Shown: in pieces, positions 54,266 to 62,508 of the stretch
How the letters are laid out: each line of letters begins with the position of its first letter
Numbering within the stretch: position 1 is the first letter of the stretch
Origin: Scybalousia_A sp045221575
Lineage (GTDB): Bacteria > Bacteroidota > Bacteroidia > Bacteroidales > P3
DNA: 64,000 nucleotides
Direction: 5' to 3'
NCBI GenBank assembly: GCA_045221575.1
Contig: JBGUWU010000019.1
Span: forward strand, 1 to 64,000
The notes under the pieces: model-generated
Told to the model about the DNA's origin: nothing
Databases searched by the model: none
What the model saw: only the letters and a program-made list of their open reading frames with translations
Position numbers and translations under genes: made by a program

Positions 54266-54433
54266 TTATTTAGCTTGTTCAGTTGGAGTTGCAGTTGGAG
54301 TTGTTGTTGGAGTAGCTGTTACTTCTTCAGTTGGAGTGTTTTCTGTAGGAGTAGTTGTTGCTGACTCTGTTCCTTTACTTCCACACGCTGCGAAAAATCC
54401 AGCGATTGCTAATACTAACAATACTTTTTTCAT
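54266..54433 (-). CDS. 55-aa Thr/Pro-rich small lipoprotein
   Basis: A short gene with a complete lipoprotein signal (MKKVLLVLAIAGFFAAC, lipidated Cys at residue 17), followed by GSKGTESA and then a low-complexity Thr/Pro/Glu tail with repeated TPT words, ending EQAK. Support that it is real: a -7 box upstream (54482-54489), a strong terminator directly downstream, and codon-level low complexity that keeps the frame. The mature peptide is about 38 residues and has no room for an enzyme fold, so it may be a surface or periplasmic spacer or stress peptide. I do not recognise a family. Confidence 0.85.
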   Translation of the reverse strand: MKKVLLVLAIAGFFAACGSKGTESATTTPTENTPTEEVTATPTTTPTATPTEQAK

Positions 54434-54481
54434 TTTTTTCTTGTTTTTTAAAGGTTTATAAATTCTTTTGTTTTAACGTTG

Positions 54482-54489
54482 CAAAGGTA
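54482..54489 (-). promoter_or_regulatory. -7 box of the small lipoprotein gene
   Basis: CAAAGGTA on the plus strand reads TACCTTTG on the minus strand, 48 bases before the ATG at 54433. Confidence 0.65.
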
Positions 54490-54660
54490 AGTCAAGTTTT
54501 TTTCTTGTCAATCTTTTTTTCAAAAAAAAACGACATTATTTTTTTAATTTATTGATAATCAGTGATAAAAAATAATGAAAAATATATTAAAATTCATCTT
54601 ATTTATTAAAAAAATAACTAAAAATACAGTCTTTTTATGTTCAATCTGCCTAAAAAAGTG

Positions 54661-54668
54661 TATTTTTG
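54661..54668 (+). promoter_or_regulatory. -7 box of queE
   Basis: TATTTTTG lies 22 bases before the ATG at 54690. It overlaps an upstream TTG codon in the same frame, which is therefore not the start. Confidence 0.65.
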
Positions 54669-54689
54669 CAAACAAATGATACAAAAAAA

Positions 54690-55301
54690 ATGAACTTACC
54701 AGTATTTGAAATGTTTTATTCTATTCAAGGAGAAGGCGAATATGTGGGTATGCCTGCATATTTCATTCGTCTTGCTGGTTGCAATGTAGGTTGTGAGTTT
54801 TGCGATGAAAAAAAAGCGTGGAATAAAAATAATTCTACCTTAATGGACACTGAAGAAATAGTACGTAAAATACTATTATCAAAAGCAAAGAACGTTGTTA
54901 TCACAGGTGGAGAGCCTACTCTTTATGATTTAAACGAACTTACGATAGAATTAAACAAAAATGGTATTAAAACTTTTTTGGAAACATCTGGTGTTAATGA
55001 GATTAAAGGTAATTTTGACCATATAACTCTCTCCCCCAAACAGAATCACTTACCTTTATGCAATGAAGATTGTTTCGCTTTTAAAATAGATTCCTTAAAA
55101 GTTGTAATATCTTCAAAAACAGATTTTTTATTTGCTGAAACGATGAAAAATCACATACATCAAAAGGAAAAAGTTTCTTTGTTTCTGCAACCTGAGTGGG
55201 ACAAAAAAGACGAAATTATTTTAGAAATAATAGAATATATTAAACAGAATCCAGAATGGAACCTCTCATTACAAACTCATAAATACATAAATGTAAAATA
55301 A
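54690..55301 (+). CDS. queE: 7-carboxy-7-deazaguanine synthase
   Basis: The ATG at 54690 (MNLPVFEMFYSIQGEGEY) gives 203 aa. This small radical-SAM enzyme makes 7-carboxy-7-deazaguanine in the queuosine pathway. The cluster-binding Cys residues are C31, C35 and C38 (CNVGCEFCDEKKAW, CxxxCxxC). SIQGEGEYVGMPAYFIRLAGC upstream, the SAM-contacting VVITGGEPTLY and the C-terminal SLQTHKYINVK are all typical. It is the only queuosine gene in the window and lies just upstream of tRNA-Phe. Confidence 0.95.
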   Translation: MNLPVFEMFYSIQGEGEYVGMPAYFIRLAGCNVGCEFCDEKKAWNKNNSTLMDTEEIVRKILLSKAKNVVITGGEPTLYDLNELTIELNKNGIKTFLETSGVNEIKGNFDHITLSPKQNHLPLCNEDCFAFKIDSLKVVISSKTDFLFAETMKNHIHQKEKVSLFLQPEWDKKDEIILEIIEYIKQNPEWNLSLQTHKYINVK

Positions 55302-55381
55302 AATTACAAACTTATAATAATATAGTAACCAAAATATTACACTTATAATAAATATATAAATAAAAAAATATCTTTCAAAAA

Positions 55382-55413
55382 TTTGGTCATAAAAAAAAAA
55401 GATTATAATTTTG
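55382..55413 (+). promoter_or_regulatory. tRNA-Phe promoter
   Basis: TTTG (55382-55385), 20 bases, TAATTTTG (55406-55413). The tRNA begins 22 bases later. Confidence 0.8.
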
Positions 55414-55434
55414 CAAACGCAAAGTTGAAATGAT

Positions 55435-55507
<73 letters not shown>

Positions 55508-55513
55508 CATAAG

Positions 55514-55547
55514 AAAAGGAACTCTTGGTTTAAGAGTTCCTTTTTTT
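55514..55547 (+). terminator. Terminator of tRNA-Phe
   Basis: An 11-bp stem, AAGGAACTCTT (55516-55526) and AAGAGTTCCTT (55532-55542), with a 5-base loop and a T-run to 55547. Confidence 0.9.
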
Positions 55548-55578
55548 GTATTAAACAATAATAAAATCCTAATCTTAG

Positions 55579-55704
55579 AAAAAGTCTTGATTTTTGAGTA
55601 AAAAGATTTGATCTTCGTGTAAGAAGATTTGATTTTTGCAAAAAAAGTCTTGATCTTTTTTTACCAACTTTTGATCTTTTTTCACTAAGTCTTAATCTTT
55701 ATTG
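55579..55704. repeat. 21-bp tandem repeat array (6 units)
   Basis: Six exact 21-base units start at 55579, 55600, 55621, 55642, 55663 and 55684, with consensus AAAAAGTTTTGATCTTTTTTT-like sequence. A weaker seventh unit may precede (55558-55578). The reverse complement matches the array at 45342. It lies between two terminators in a convergent spacer, so it is outside both transcripts. Confidence 0.85.
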
Positions 55705-55832
55705 ATCTTTTTTTATCTAAAACATCACCTTTTCTTTAATATATTAGCAAATTATTTAATATAGTCATCTACATTTCTTCTTTATTTAATTCCAAATGAT
55801 TAAGTTAAAGAATCTTATAAAAACATTAAACA

Positions 55833-55869
55833 AAAAAAAAGAGAAACTAAATATTAGTCTCTCTTTTTC
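55833..55869 (-). terminator. Terminator of gldLMN
   Basis: A 15-base stem with one mismatch (55837-55851 and 55855-55869) and a 3-base loop. The A-run at 55833-55841 gives a T-run on the minus strand, 20 bases after the gldN stop codon. Confidence 0.85.
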
Positions 55870-55889
55870 ACTATTATATCAATATGTGT

Positions 55890-56765
55890 TTAATATTCCC
55901 ACATATCTTGTTCCATATTAAACAGCATTTCTTCTACACGTTCAGATTCGTACAAAGCGTCCATACCTGTTAAATAATCGCCTATTTGACGATTTGGAGT
56001 ATTAGACTCACGTACTATATAAGATGTGAAGTGACGTTTTTGAAATATATCATCGTATGTACGTCTTTCTGCGTCGTTATATGGATTATATACCTCTGTA
56101 TTTGCTAATAATTCTCTAACCTCTGGGTCATTGAAACGAACCCAACCAATAGTCATAGGAATAGTAACTGCATTTTCATCTTGTCCTTGTTGCATATAAT
56201 AAACTAAAGAAAAGCCCACGATTCTAACATCTCTAACACTTCTTTGTTTATCTATAAACCAACGCTCTTTCAGACGAAGAGTTTTAATATCTTCGTTTGC
56301 CATAGCAGTAACAATAACAGTATCTTTCATATACTCAGTGCCATCTAAATCATAGTATGGAACTTCTTCAGTTCTACGATTACCCATAGACGCTTTCTGA
56401 GCAGCCCAATCTTCTACTTCTTCTTTAAACTCATCATCTTTATAAACTTTGATAAGACCTTCTGTAGCAGCATTGTCTATCATTGTCCACATATTCATTC
56501 TTGACTGTTGAGGGTCTAAAGGATAATAGAATACTTGGTTCATCTTTTCTCTAAAGTCTATAACTCTCCAAACTACATGTTCCCAAACTACATCAGCAGC
56601 TCTAACATATGGATATGCAAAAGGTTTCTTTGCCTTTCTAACAATTGGACGTTCATAGAATTGATCAAATTCTTCATTAGATTCTGTTTCATCTACTACT
56701 TGTGCAAACAAATTTCCACTCATAAGGAATAATGCACCTAATATTAACAGAGATATTTTCTTCAT
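55890..56765 (-). CDS. gldN: T9SS periplasmic ring protein GldN/PorN
   Basis: A 291-aa exported protein (signal peptide 1-21, ending NLFAQ), usual for GldN. Family features are the N-terminal YERPIVRKAKKPFAYPYVRAADVVWEHVVWRVIDFREKMNQ, the PLDPQQSRMNMWTMI region, and RLKERWFIDKQRSVRDVRIVG. GldN binds GldK to form the large ring on the periplasmic face of the outer membrane and contacts GldM. It is the last gene of gldLMN, 31 bases after gldM, and is followed by a terminator. Confidence 0.95.
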   Translation of the reverse strand: MKKISLLILGALFLMSGNLFAQVVDETESNEEFDQFYERPIVRKAKKPFAYPYVRAADVVWEHVVWRVIDFREKMNQVFYYPLDPQQSRMNMWTMIDNAATEGLIKVYKDDEFKEEVEDWAAQKASMGNRRTEEVPYYDLDGTEYMKDTVIVTAMANEDIKTLRLKERWFIDKQRSVRDVRIVGFSLVYYMQQGQDENAVTIPMTIGWVRFNDPEVRELLANTEVYNPYNDAERRTYDDIFQKRHFTSYIVRESNTPNRQIGDYLTGMDALYESERVEEMLFNMEQDMWEY

Positions 56766-56796
56766 TTTATAAAATTTTTAGTTGTTATTATCTCAT

Positions 56797-58389
56797 TTAT
56801 TGTATTGTAAATACCATAGATTGATTGCTTGCAGCTTTCTCTCCATCTGGTCCTTTTACTCTAAGCTCATCAATGAAGATTCTATTTCCTCTTCTTAGTT
56901 TTTGAATCTTATTAATCATTTCTGGAGTAAAGGCATTACCTCTACCTTGTATTGGAGCTTCGCCATCGCCTCCAGCATAGAACATAACTTTATAAGTGGT
57001 TACATTATATTGAACAGGAAAATCAAATCCCTCCATATCTACACGGAAACCTTTCATTGCAAGTAGTGTTTCCTTAGCTATTTTTCCACCAGAATATGTA
57101 CCAATCTTTACAGTTGGCTTTGGCATCATCTTAATTCTAAATTCCATTGAACCAAGATTTTGAGTTCTATTGCCTATTCTTGCAGCTGCTGTAATAGTAC
57201 ATTTTCCTTGTGTCTTCACATTAACTATATAAGCGCCCTTACCATCTGGACGTATTGTTGCACCATTTGATCCTGCGATATTAACAATCAAATCTTTTGA
57301 ATTAACTCCTGGAGCACCAACACTTACCGGATTATCTACACCAATATAAAATACATTCATCTTGGTTGCAGAAATAGTAACAGAAGGAGCAGCAACAAAA
57401 TATTCACCTTCAAAATCGTAAGGAATCTCACCTGTCTCTCGTTTTACATATACAGTTCCCTTATATTTCTGAGGTCCTAATGCTCCAGCTCCAAACTTAA
57501 GTTTCAATGTACCAGAGTCTCCAACAATATTTTGTCCTCTAACATCTCCTCTTAATTGAGAACGAGAGTCGTATGCAGCAACAATAACATCTGCTTCGTA
57601 TGAGTCTCCTTGCATTACGTAAGTAGATTTTGGAATAACTCTTGCCTTAACCATATCAAATTTGAAGTCGTCTGCAGAAATAGATGAATATAATGAATTG
57701 ATAAGGTCATACTCTGAGTTCTCTATTTCAGATTTTAACTTATTAAGAATAACCACATCAGCAGCTAACACAGTATGATAGAAATTGTACATCTGCCAAT
57801 TAAGTTCTTGTCCTGCAGCATTCTTATGCATAGTTTTAGTATCTATTTGGACTTTCTTTAATTGGGGTTTAAATCTATCATCGCAAAGTTTTAACATTTG
57901 CTCTTGGTATGCATCTATTTTCTTTTTTATTTCTATAGCTTTACCCGCACTTCCATCCTCGGTTCCAGCACAGAAATAATAGGTAGGAGCATCATAGTTA
58001 TCTTTCTTTTCTATAGCATTAAAACCTTGTTCTTTTATAAGTTTTTTAACTTCTGCAACAGGCTTGCCATCTGTATGTGAGATAACACCGTATTTTACTT
58101 CATCTAAATAGTCTAATATTTCTTTAGTGGCTATTCTTACTTTCTTAGCCTTTTCCCAGTTAGGTCCTACTTTCCCTTGGTTGTTATTATATGCATTCTC
58201 AAACATTTGATAAGCACTTTCTGTTTTGGAAAGAAGCAAATTATTTGTCACTTCCAAACTATCGCCTACCGTAATGAATGACTGCAAAATCTCCGCTGAC
58301 ACATTCAGTGCTAACATCGCTGTATACACCAAATACATCATGGTAATCATTCTCTGCCTTGGGGTTTCGGGACAATTCGTAGCAGCCAT
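56797..58389 (-). CDS. gldM: T9SS motor protein GldM/PorM
   Basis: A 530-aa inner-membrane protein with one helix near the N-terminus (about 14-34, MITMMYLVYTAMLALNVS) and a large periplasmic part of four domains. Characteristic sequences are CPETPRQRMITMMYLVYTAMLAL at the start, FYHTVLAADVVILNKLKSEI (about 207-226), YIGVDNPVSVGAPGV and the C-terminal beta-domain ending QSMVFTIQ. GldM sits in the GldL ring and spans the periplasm to transmit motor rotation to GldK/GldN. It lies 43 bases after gldL. Confidence 0.96.
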   Translation of the reverse strand: MAATNCPETPRQRMITMMYLVYTAMLALNVSAEILQSFITVGDSLEVTNNLLLSKTESAYQMFENAYNNNQGKVGPNWEKAKKVRIATKEILDYLDEVKYGVISHTDGKPVAEVKKLIKEQGFNAIEKKDNYDAPTYYFCAGTEDGSAGKAIEIKKKIDAYQEQMLKLCDDRFKPQLKKVQIDTKTMHKNAAGQELNWQMYNFYHTVLAADVVILNKLKSEIENSEYDLINSLYSSISADDFKFDMVKARVIPKSTYVMQGDSYEADVIVAAYDSRSQLRGDVRGQNIVGDSGTLKLKFGAGALGPQKYKGTVYVKRETGEIPYDFEGEYFVAAPSVTISATKMNVFYIGVDNPVSVGAPGVNSKDLIVNIAGSNGATIRPDGKGAYIVNVKTQGKCTITAAARIGNRTQNLGSMEFRIKMMPKPTVKIGTYSGGKIAKETLLAMKGFRVDMEGFDFPVQYNVTTYKVMFYAGGDGEAPIQGRGNAFTPEMINKIQKLRRGNRIFIDELRVKGPDGEKAASNQSMVFTIQ

Positions 58390-58432
58390 AATCTATATCT
58401 TTATAATATATTCTTAATTAAAAACCAATAAA

Positions 58433-59407
58433 TTAACCTTTAACCTGCATTGCAGCAAGCATATTACCATATATGTCGTTCAAAGAGGCAACTTTCTTTG
58501 AAAGAGCATTTACTTGTTCTTTGTACTTTAATACATTTTCTGCTGTATCTGCAAAATTAACAACAAGATTATCTATTCTCTCTTGAACGTTCTTTGTTGC
58601 TTCAAGTTGAGCAGTAGAATTTTGAATTTGCATTTCATACAAAGCATTAATAGAAGACAAACTTGCTGCCATAGTTTTTAATCCGTCTATGTATGAAGCG
58701 TCTCCTACTGACAAAGTATTAGCAGTTTCTTTGTAAATATTTGCAAGAGTAGAAACAGCACTTGTCGCTTCTTGAACAGATGCAAGATATTCACCAGAAG
58801 CAAGCAAGTCCTTATTAAGGTAATCTGCAGTTTTCTTGTATGCATTAGACAACTCAACAACACTTTCAGATGCCTCAGAAACATTCTTAACAAATTTTTC
58901 TGAAGTCTCAGCCGCATTAGCAACAGAAGTAAGTCCTTCAGCAGTGTCTGAAAGTTTTTGCAAACCTTTACCTAAACTTTCTATTAGTTCTGGACCTATT
59001 TTAGCGTCTTCAAGCATTTTGTCTAACTTTTGAGTAGCACCTAAGCCTGCAAATTCATCAGAACCAACACCGCCATCTCTTTTATCTCCAAAAGCACCAG
59101 GGTTAGTTCTTTGTTTTTCGTGAATAAGACGTTTTTTCTCATCTTCTTCTTGAGGAGTAAGCCCTTCCATTCCTGCTAATTCAGGATAAACCAAAGACCA
59201 ATCGTATGTAACGTGCAATGGTTCAAAAGCAGAGAAGAAGAATATCACAGCCTCAGTAAGCATACCTACAATAAGTAACTCAGTAGCGAAAGGCCAGTGA
59301 TTAATTTTGAACAAGGCACCAATAATAACTATTGACGCTCCAACACCATAAAGCTTTGCAGTCAATTGCTTATAAGCTTTACTTCTTACTAATGTGTCTA
59401 TTCCCAT
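58433..59407 (-). CDS. gldL: T9SS motor protein GldL/PorL
   Basis: A 324-aa inner-membrane protein with two helices (about 20-36 and 43-62): KLYGVGASIVIIGALFK, then ELLIVGMLTEAVIFFFSAFEP. The membrane-embedded Glu (E52) and the Lys of helix 1 (K34) match residues implicated in proton-driven rotation. The long cytoplasmic tail (about 75-324) is helical and coiled-coil-like with many Ser/Ala/Thr. Length resembles PorL of P. gingivalis (about 309) rather than the shorter GldL of Flavobacterium. It heads gldLMN with its own promoter (59481-59488), separate from porP-gldK. Confidence 0.95.
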   Translation of the reverse strand: MGIDTLVRSKAYKQLTAKLYGVGASIVIIGALFKINHWPFATELLIVGMLTEAVIFFFSAFEPLHVTYDWSLVYPELAGMEGLTPQEEDEKKRLIHEKQRTNPGAFGDKRDGGVGSDEFAGLGATQKLDKMLEDAKIGPELIESLGKGLQKLSDTAEGLTSVANAAETSEKFVKNVSEASESVVELSNAYKKTADYLNKDLLASGEYLASVQEATSAVSTLANIYKETANTLSVGDASYIDGLKTMAASLSSINALYEMQIQNSTAQLEATKNVQERIDNLVVNFADTAENVLKYKEQVNALSKKVASLNDIYGNMLAAMQVKG

Positions 59408-59480
59408 AATAAAATCAGATTTTTTAGTTTTTTGTTATTGTTATTACTTTATTAATTTTCACACGTTTCTCAACAAACAG

Positions 59481-59488
59481 CAAAATTA
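59481..59488 (-). promoter_or_regulatory. -7 box of gldLMN
   Basis: CAAAATTA on the plus strand reads TAATTTTG on the minus strand, 73 bases before the gldL ATG. Confidence 0.6.
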
Positions 59489-59703
59489 CAAAATTTATTT
59501 TAAATAACAATAATTAAAACCTTATTTTATTTTTTTCGTCTTATTTTTATTTTCTCTAATACGAACAAACTATCTACAAGGTTACATTTGTTTGAACATA
59601 ATTGTAGAGTGTTTTATTTTTTAGCACTAACTTTGTAAAGAAAACATTGAAAGGAGGTTAATATCTTCACATTAATTCATACGAAATTGACATAGAATTA
59701 AGA

Positions 59704-59787
59704 TATTTTTAATTCAAACTAATATTTTTCACTAATAAATCTTCTTTTTTTACACTAAAAAAAGTTAGTTTTTTTTTATAATTTCTA
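59704..59787. repeat. Degenerate 21-bp repeat array
   Basis: The words TTTTTCACTAA (from 59725) and TTTTTACACTAA (from 59746) are 21 bases apart, and flanking 21-base segments (59704-59724, 59767-59787) keep the T-run/A-run phase. The word TTTTTTCACTAA also occurs in the array at 55579-55704. Decay is strong, so the exact limits are uncertain. The rest of the 450-base gap between the TPR lipoprotein gene and gldL shows no gene. Confidence 0.45.
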
Positions 59788-59858
59788 AATTTAACGTAAG
59801 TTCAGTATAAAGAAATATTTAATTTTTTCTTCCTTATGCCGAACTAACGTTATTTTAC

Positions 59859-61469
59859 TTATTTAATCTTCTGTAATATTTGATTATAATGATCTTTTAA
59901 TGTTTCACTCCAAGAAGATTGTGGTGTAGAAATTTTTTCCATAGTTTTTTTTGCTTTAGAGTACTGACCTAAGTTATACAGCACCCAAGCATAAGTATCA
60001 ATATAAGTATCATTATCAGGTTGTATCTTTATAACTTTTTCTATCATTTCCAAAGCTCGTTCCAAATCCTTTTTATCTAAGGCAAGATAATAAGCATAGT
60101 TATTCAACACTGGAACATTATCAGCGTCAAGTTCTAACACCTTATCATAGTAAGTATAGCATTGTTCTTTATCTCCTAACTCATGGTAACAATCTCCAAG
60201 GTTCCTATACAAATCTTCTAACACAGGCTTATCATTACCAGCAACGCTAACACCTAAAGTAAAAGTTTCAACAGCATCTGTGTATTGTTCTTTTATTTCC
60301 TGGTTTATTCCTTTAAAAAGATAAGGAACAGGTTGCTCCGGATAATTCTCTATAGCTTTGTCTGCTACATACATAACCTTATCTGGCATTTCAAAATAAC
60401 TCATAGCAAACAAAGTATTTTGAAACAAGTTATAATCATAACAGTCTTTATCTATGGCAGATAGACCAGCATTAGCAGCACTTTGATAATCTTTTATTTT
60501 CATATAACCTGTATTCAACAAAGCATAAAGCTGACAATCATTAGTATCCACACTTTCAGCTGTTTTTAAACATGTAAAAAAACGTTCAAATATCTTATTA
60601 TCAGTATCTACATCTTTGCCATACACGGAATATATCAAACGTATCTTGCTTTGAGTATCAATATTTTTTTGCTTCATTGCATTATTTAGATAAAAGAATG
60701 TGGAATCTTGCTCCCCCTTTATCATATAGTAGTTTGCAAAAGTAATATTAAGATTTTCTTCCTCTGGATCAATTTCTTTTACCTTATTGTAGTAGTATAA
60801 AGCCTTATCATAGTCTTTTTCTTTCATCTTCATCTCAGCAAGAATAGACAAATACTTACTTTGAGTAGGATAATTCTCATGCAATTTTATCATCTCTTGT
60901 TCTGCTTTCTTGTTATCCTTCTGCTCACGATAAATTTGAAATTTTTGTATTGAAGTAGTTTCATTGACACCAAAGCGTTCTTCCATTCTATTTAGCACTG
61001 AAAGTTCTTTCTTTGCGTCTTGCTTAACGTGATAAATCAAAGCCAATTGTTGCCAATACTCTAATGTTTCCGGTTGTTGTTTTACTATCTTTTCCAAAAC
61101 TTCTGCACATTGGTCATAATCTTGCACAGCAGCATATATTTCACACAACTGCAACTTATACCATATATTATTATCATCTGTTTCCATTGCTTGCTTAGAG
61201 TAACTTATAGCACTACTGTAATCTTCTTTCTGCATATAGATACATGATAGATAATACATCGCCGTAGCAGAACATTTGTTATTTGACAAAACATTTTTAA
61301 ATAAAGATTCCGCCTTCTGTATATTTCCTTTATTAAACTCAGTTACTGCATCTATTATCAAAGCATTTTCTTTATAATTCTCTGTTTTAGAAGCAGTAGA
61401 CTTCTTGCTTGTAGTACAACAACTAAACAATAAAGCACATAGCAATATTGCAACAATTTTCTTTAACAT
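59859..61469 (-). CDS. TPR-repeat lipoprotein
   Basis: A 536-aa protein with a lipoprotein signal (lipobox LFSC, Cys17; a second Cys follows). The rest is a chain of tetratricopeptide repeats, for example AMYYLSCIYMQKEDYSSAIS, YLSILAEMKMKEKDYDKALY and PVLNNYAYYLALDKKDLERA, perhaps eleven or more from about residue 35 to 525. TPR arrays bind protein partners, so a periplasmic outer-membrane-anchored scaffold is likely. It is adjacent (one base) to the nucleotidyltransferase gene and close to the S41 peptidase, probably one operon. The specific role is unknown. Confidence 0.88.
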   Translation of the reverse strand: MLKKIVAILLCALLFSCCTTSKKSTASKTENYKENALIIDAVTEFNKGNIQKAESLFKNVLSNNKCSATAMYYLSCIYMQKEDYSSAISYSKQAMETDDNNIWYKLQLCEIYAAVQDYDQCAEVLEKIVKQQPETLEYWQQLALIYHVKQDAKKELSVLNRMEERFGVNETTSIQKFQIYREQKDNKKAEQEMIKLHENYPTQSKYLSILAEMKMKEKDYDKALYYYNKVKEIDPEEENLNITFANYYMIKGEQDSTFFYLNNAMKQKNIDTQSKIRLIYSVYGKDVDTDNKIFERFFTCLKTAESVDTNDCQLYALLNTGYMKIKDYQSAANAGLSAIDKDCYDYNLFQNTLFAMSYFEMPDKVMYVADKAIENYPEQPVPYLFKGINQEIKEQYTDAVETFTLGVSVAGNDKPVLEDLYRNLGDCYHELGDKEQCYTYYDKVLELDADNVPVLNNYAYYLALDKKDLERALEMIEKVIKIQPDNDTYIDTYAWVLYNLGQYSKAKKTMEKISTPQSSWSETLKDHYNQILQKIK

Positions 61470-61470
61470 A

Positions 61471-62478
61471 TTACTCTTTTATATTACTGTAAGCACCTAA
61501 AGAAATATCTTTTGCCTTACCGGTGTATATAGAACCTTCTCCTATCATAGAGTTATCTAATATCGCATTATTTATTTGAGATTTTTTGCCTATTATAGAG
61601 TTTGTGATAATCGAATTTTCTATTACAGCATCATCTTCTATAGTTACGTACGGACCTACAACGCAATTATCTAATCTAACATTTTCTCCAATGTAGTAAG
61701 GTGGAATAACACAAGTATTATTGCCTGTTACATTAGTATGCATACCTCTCATTTCTTCTCTCATTTCAAGAAGTTGTTTATTGGTATCAACTACTGCATC
61801 TTTGTTTCCACAATCCATCCACTTACTAACTGTTTCTGTTGTAAAGCTATAACCTGTTTGTAACATATTTTCTAAACAATCGGTAAGTTGGTATTCTCCT
61901 CCTTTTACAATATTATTATCTATCAATCGCTTTATTTCACTATAAAGTCTTTCTCCACTTCTGAAATAATAGATACCAATAATTGCTTCTTTACTAACAA
62001 ACTCTTTTGGTTTTTCAACAAACTGTAAAATTTTTCCTGTTGTGTCATCTTTCTTTACAACTCCAAATGCAGAAGGATTTTCAACCTCTGATGTCCAAAT
62101 AATACCATCTTTATTTAAATCCATCGTGAAATCTGCATTGAAAAGAGTATCTGCAAAAGCAACAACAACATTTCCTTCTAATAAATCTTTAGCTTGCCAT
62201 ACCGCATCGGCCGTTCCCTTTGGTTCTTCTTGATAAAATATTCTTCCTTCTGCTCCTAAACTTCTGGCTACTTGAATAAGGTCTTGCTCTACTTTTTCCC
62301 CAAAATGTCCTACAACAAAACCAATACTATCAACCTTACCTCCACAAGTTTTTACGATGTCTTGGCAAAGTATTTTCACTATCTCTTTATTACAAACTTT
62401 AACTAATGGTTTAGGCGTTGAAAGTGTATGAGGTCTAAGCCTTTTACCCATACCAGCCATAGGTATTATTATATTCAT
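61471..62478 (-). CDS. Sugar-phosphate nucleotidyltransferase
   Basis: A 335-aa enzyme of the NTP-transferase family with a C-terminal hexapeptide (left-handed beta-helix) region. The nucleotide-binding motif is GMGKRLRPHT (9-18), followed by PKPLVKVCNKEI. The catalytic centre includes YQEEPKGTADAVWQA and the metal Asp in FADTLFNADF. The hexapeptide part (about 255-330) has repeats such as NCVVGPYVTIEDDAVIENSI. It activates a sugar phosphate with UTP or dTTP; whether glucose, GlcNAc or mannose cannot be read. It lies 30 bases after the S41 peptidase gene. Confidence 0.88.
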   Translation of the reverse strand: MNIIIPMAGMGKRLRPHTLSTPKPLVKVCNKEIVKILCQDIVKTCGGKVDSIGFVVGHFGEKVEQDLIQVARSLGAEGRIFYQEEPKGTADAVWQAKDLLEGNVVVAFADTLFNADFTMDLNKDGIIWTSEVENPSAFGVVKKDDTTGKILQFVEKPKEFVSKEAIIGIYYFRSGERLYSEIKRLIDNNIVKGGEYQLTDCLENMLQTGYSFTTETVSKWMDCGNKDAVVDTNKQLLEMREEMRGMHTNVTGNNTCVIPPYYIGENVRLDNCVVGPYVTIEDDAVIENSIITNSIIGKKSQINNAILDNSMIGEGSIYTGKAKDISLGAYSNIKE

Positions 62479-62508
62479 AGTCTTAAGTTTTTTTGTTTAT
62501 AACTATTA

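Noticed and set aside
59651..59658. AAGGAGGT, a perfect Shine-Dalgarno sequence
   Set aside because: No start codon with an open frame follows at a suitable distance, and this phylum rarely uses such sites.
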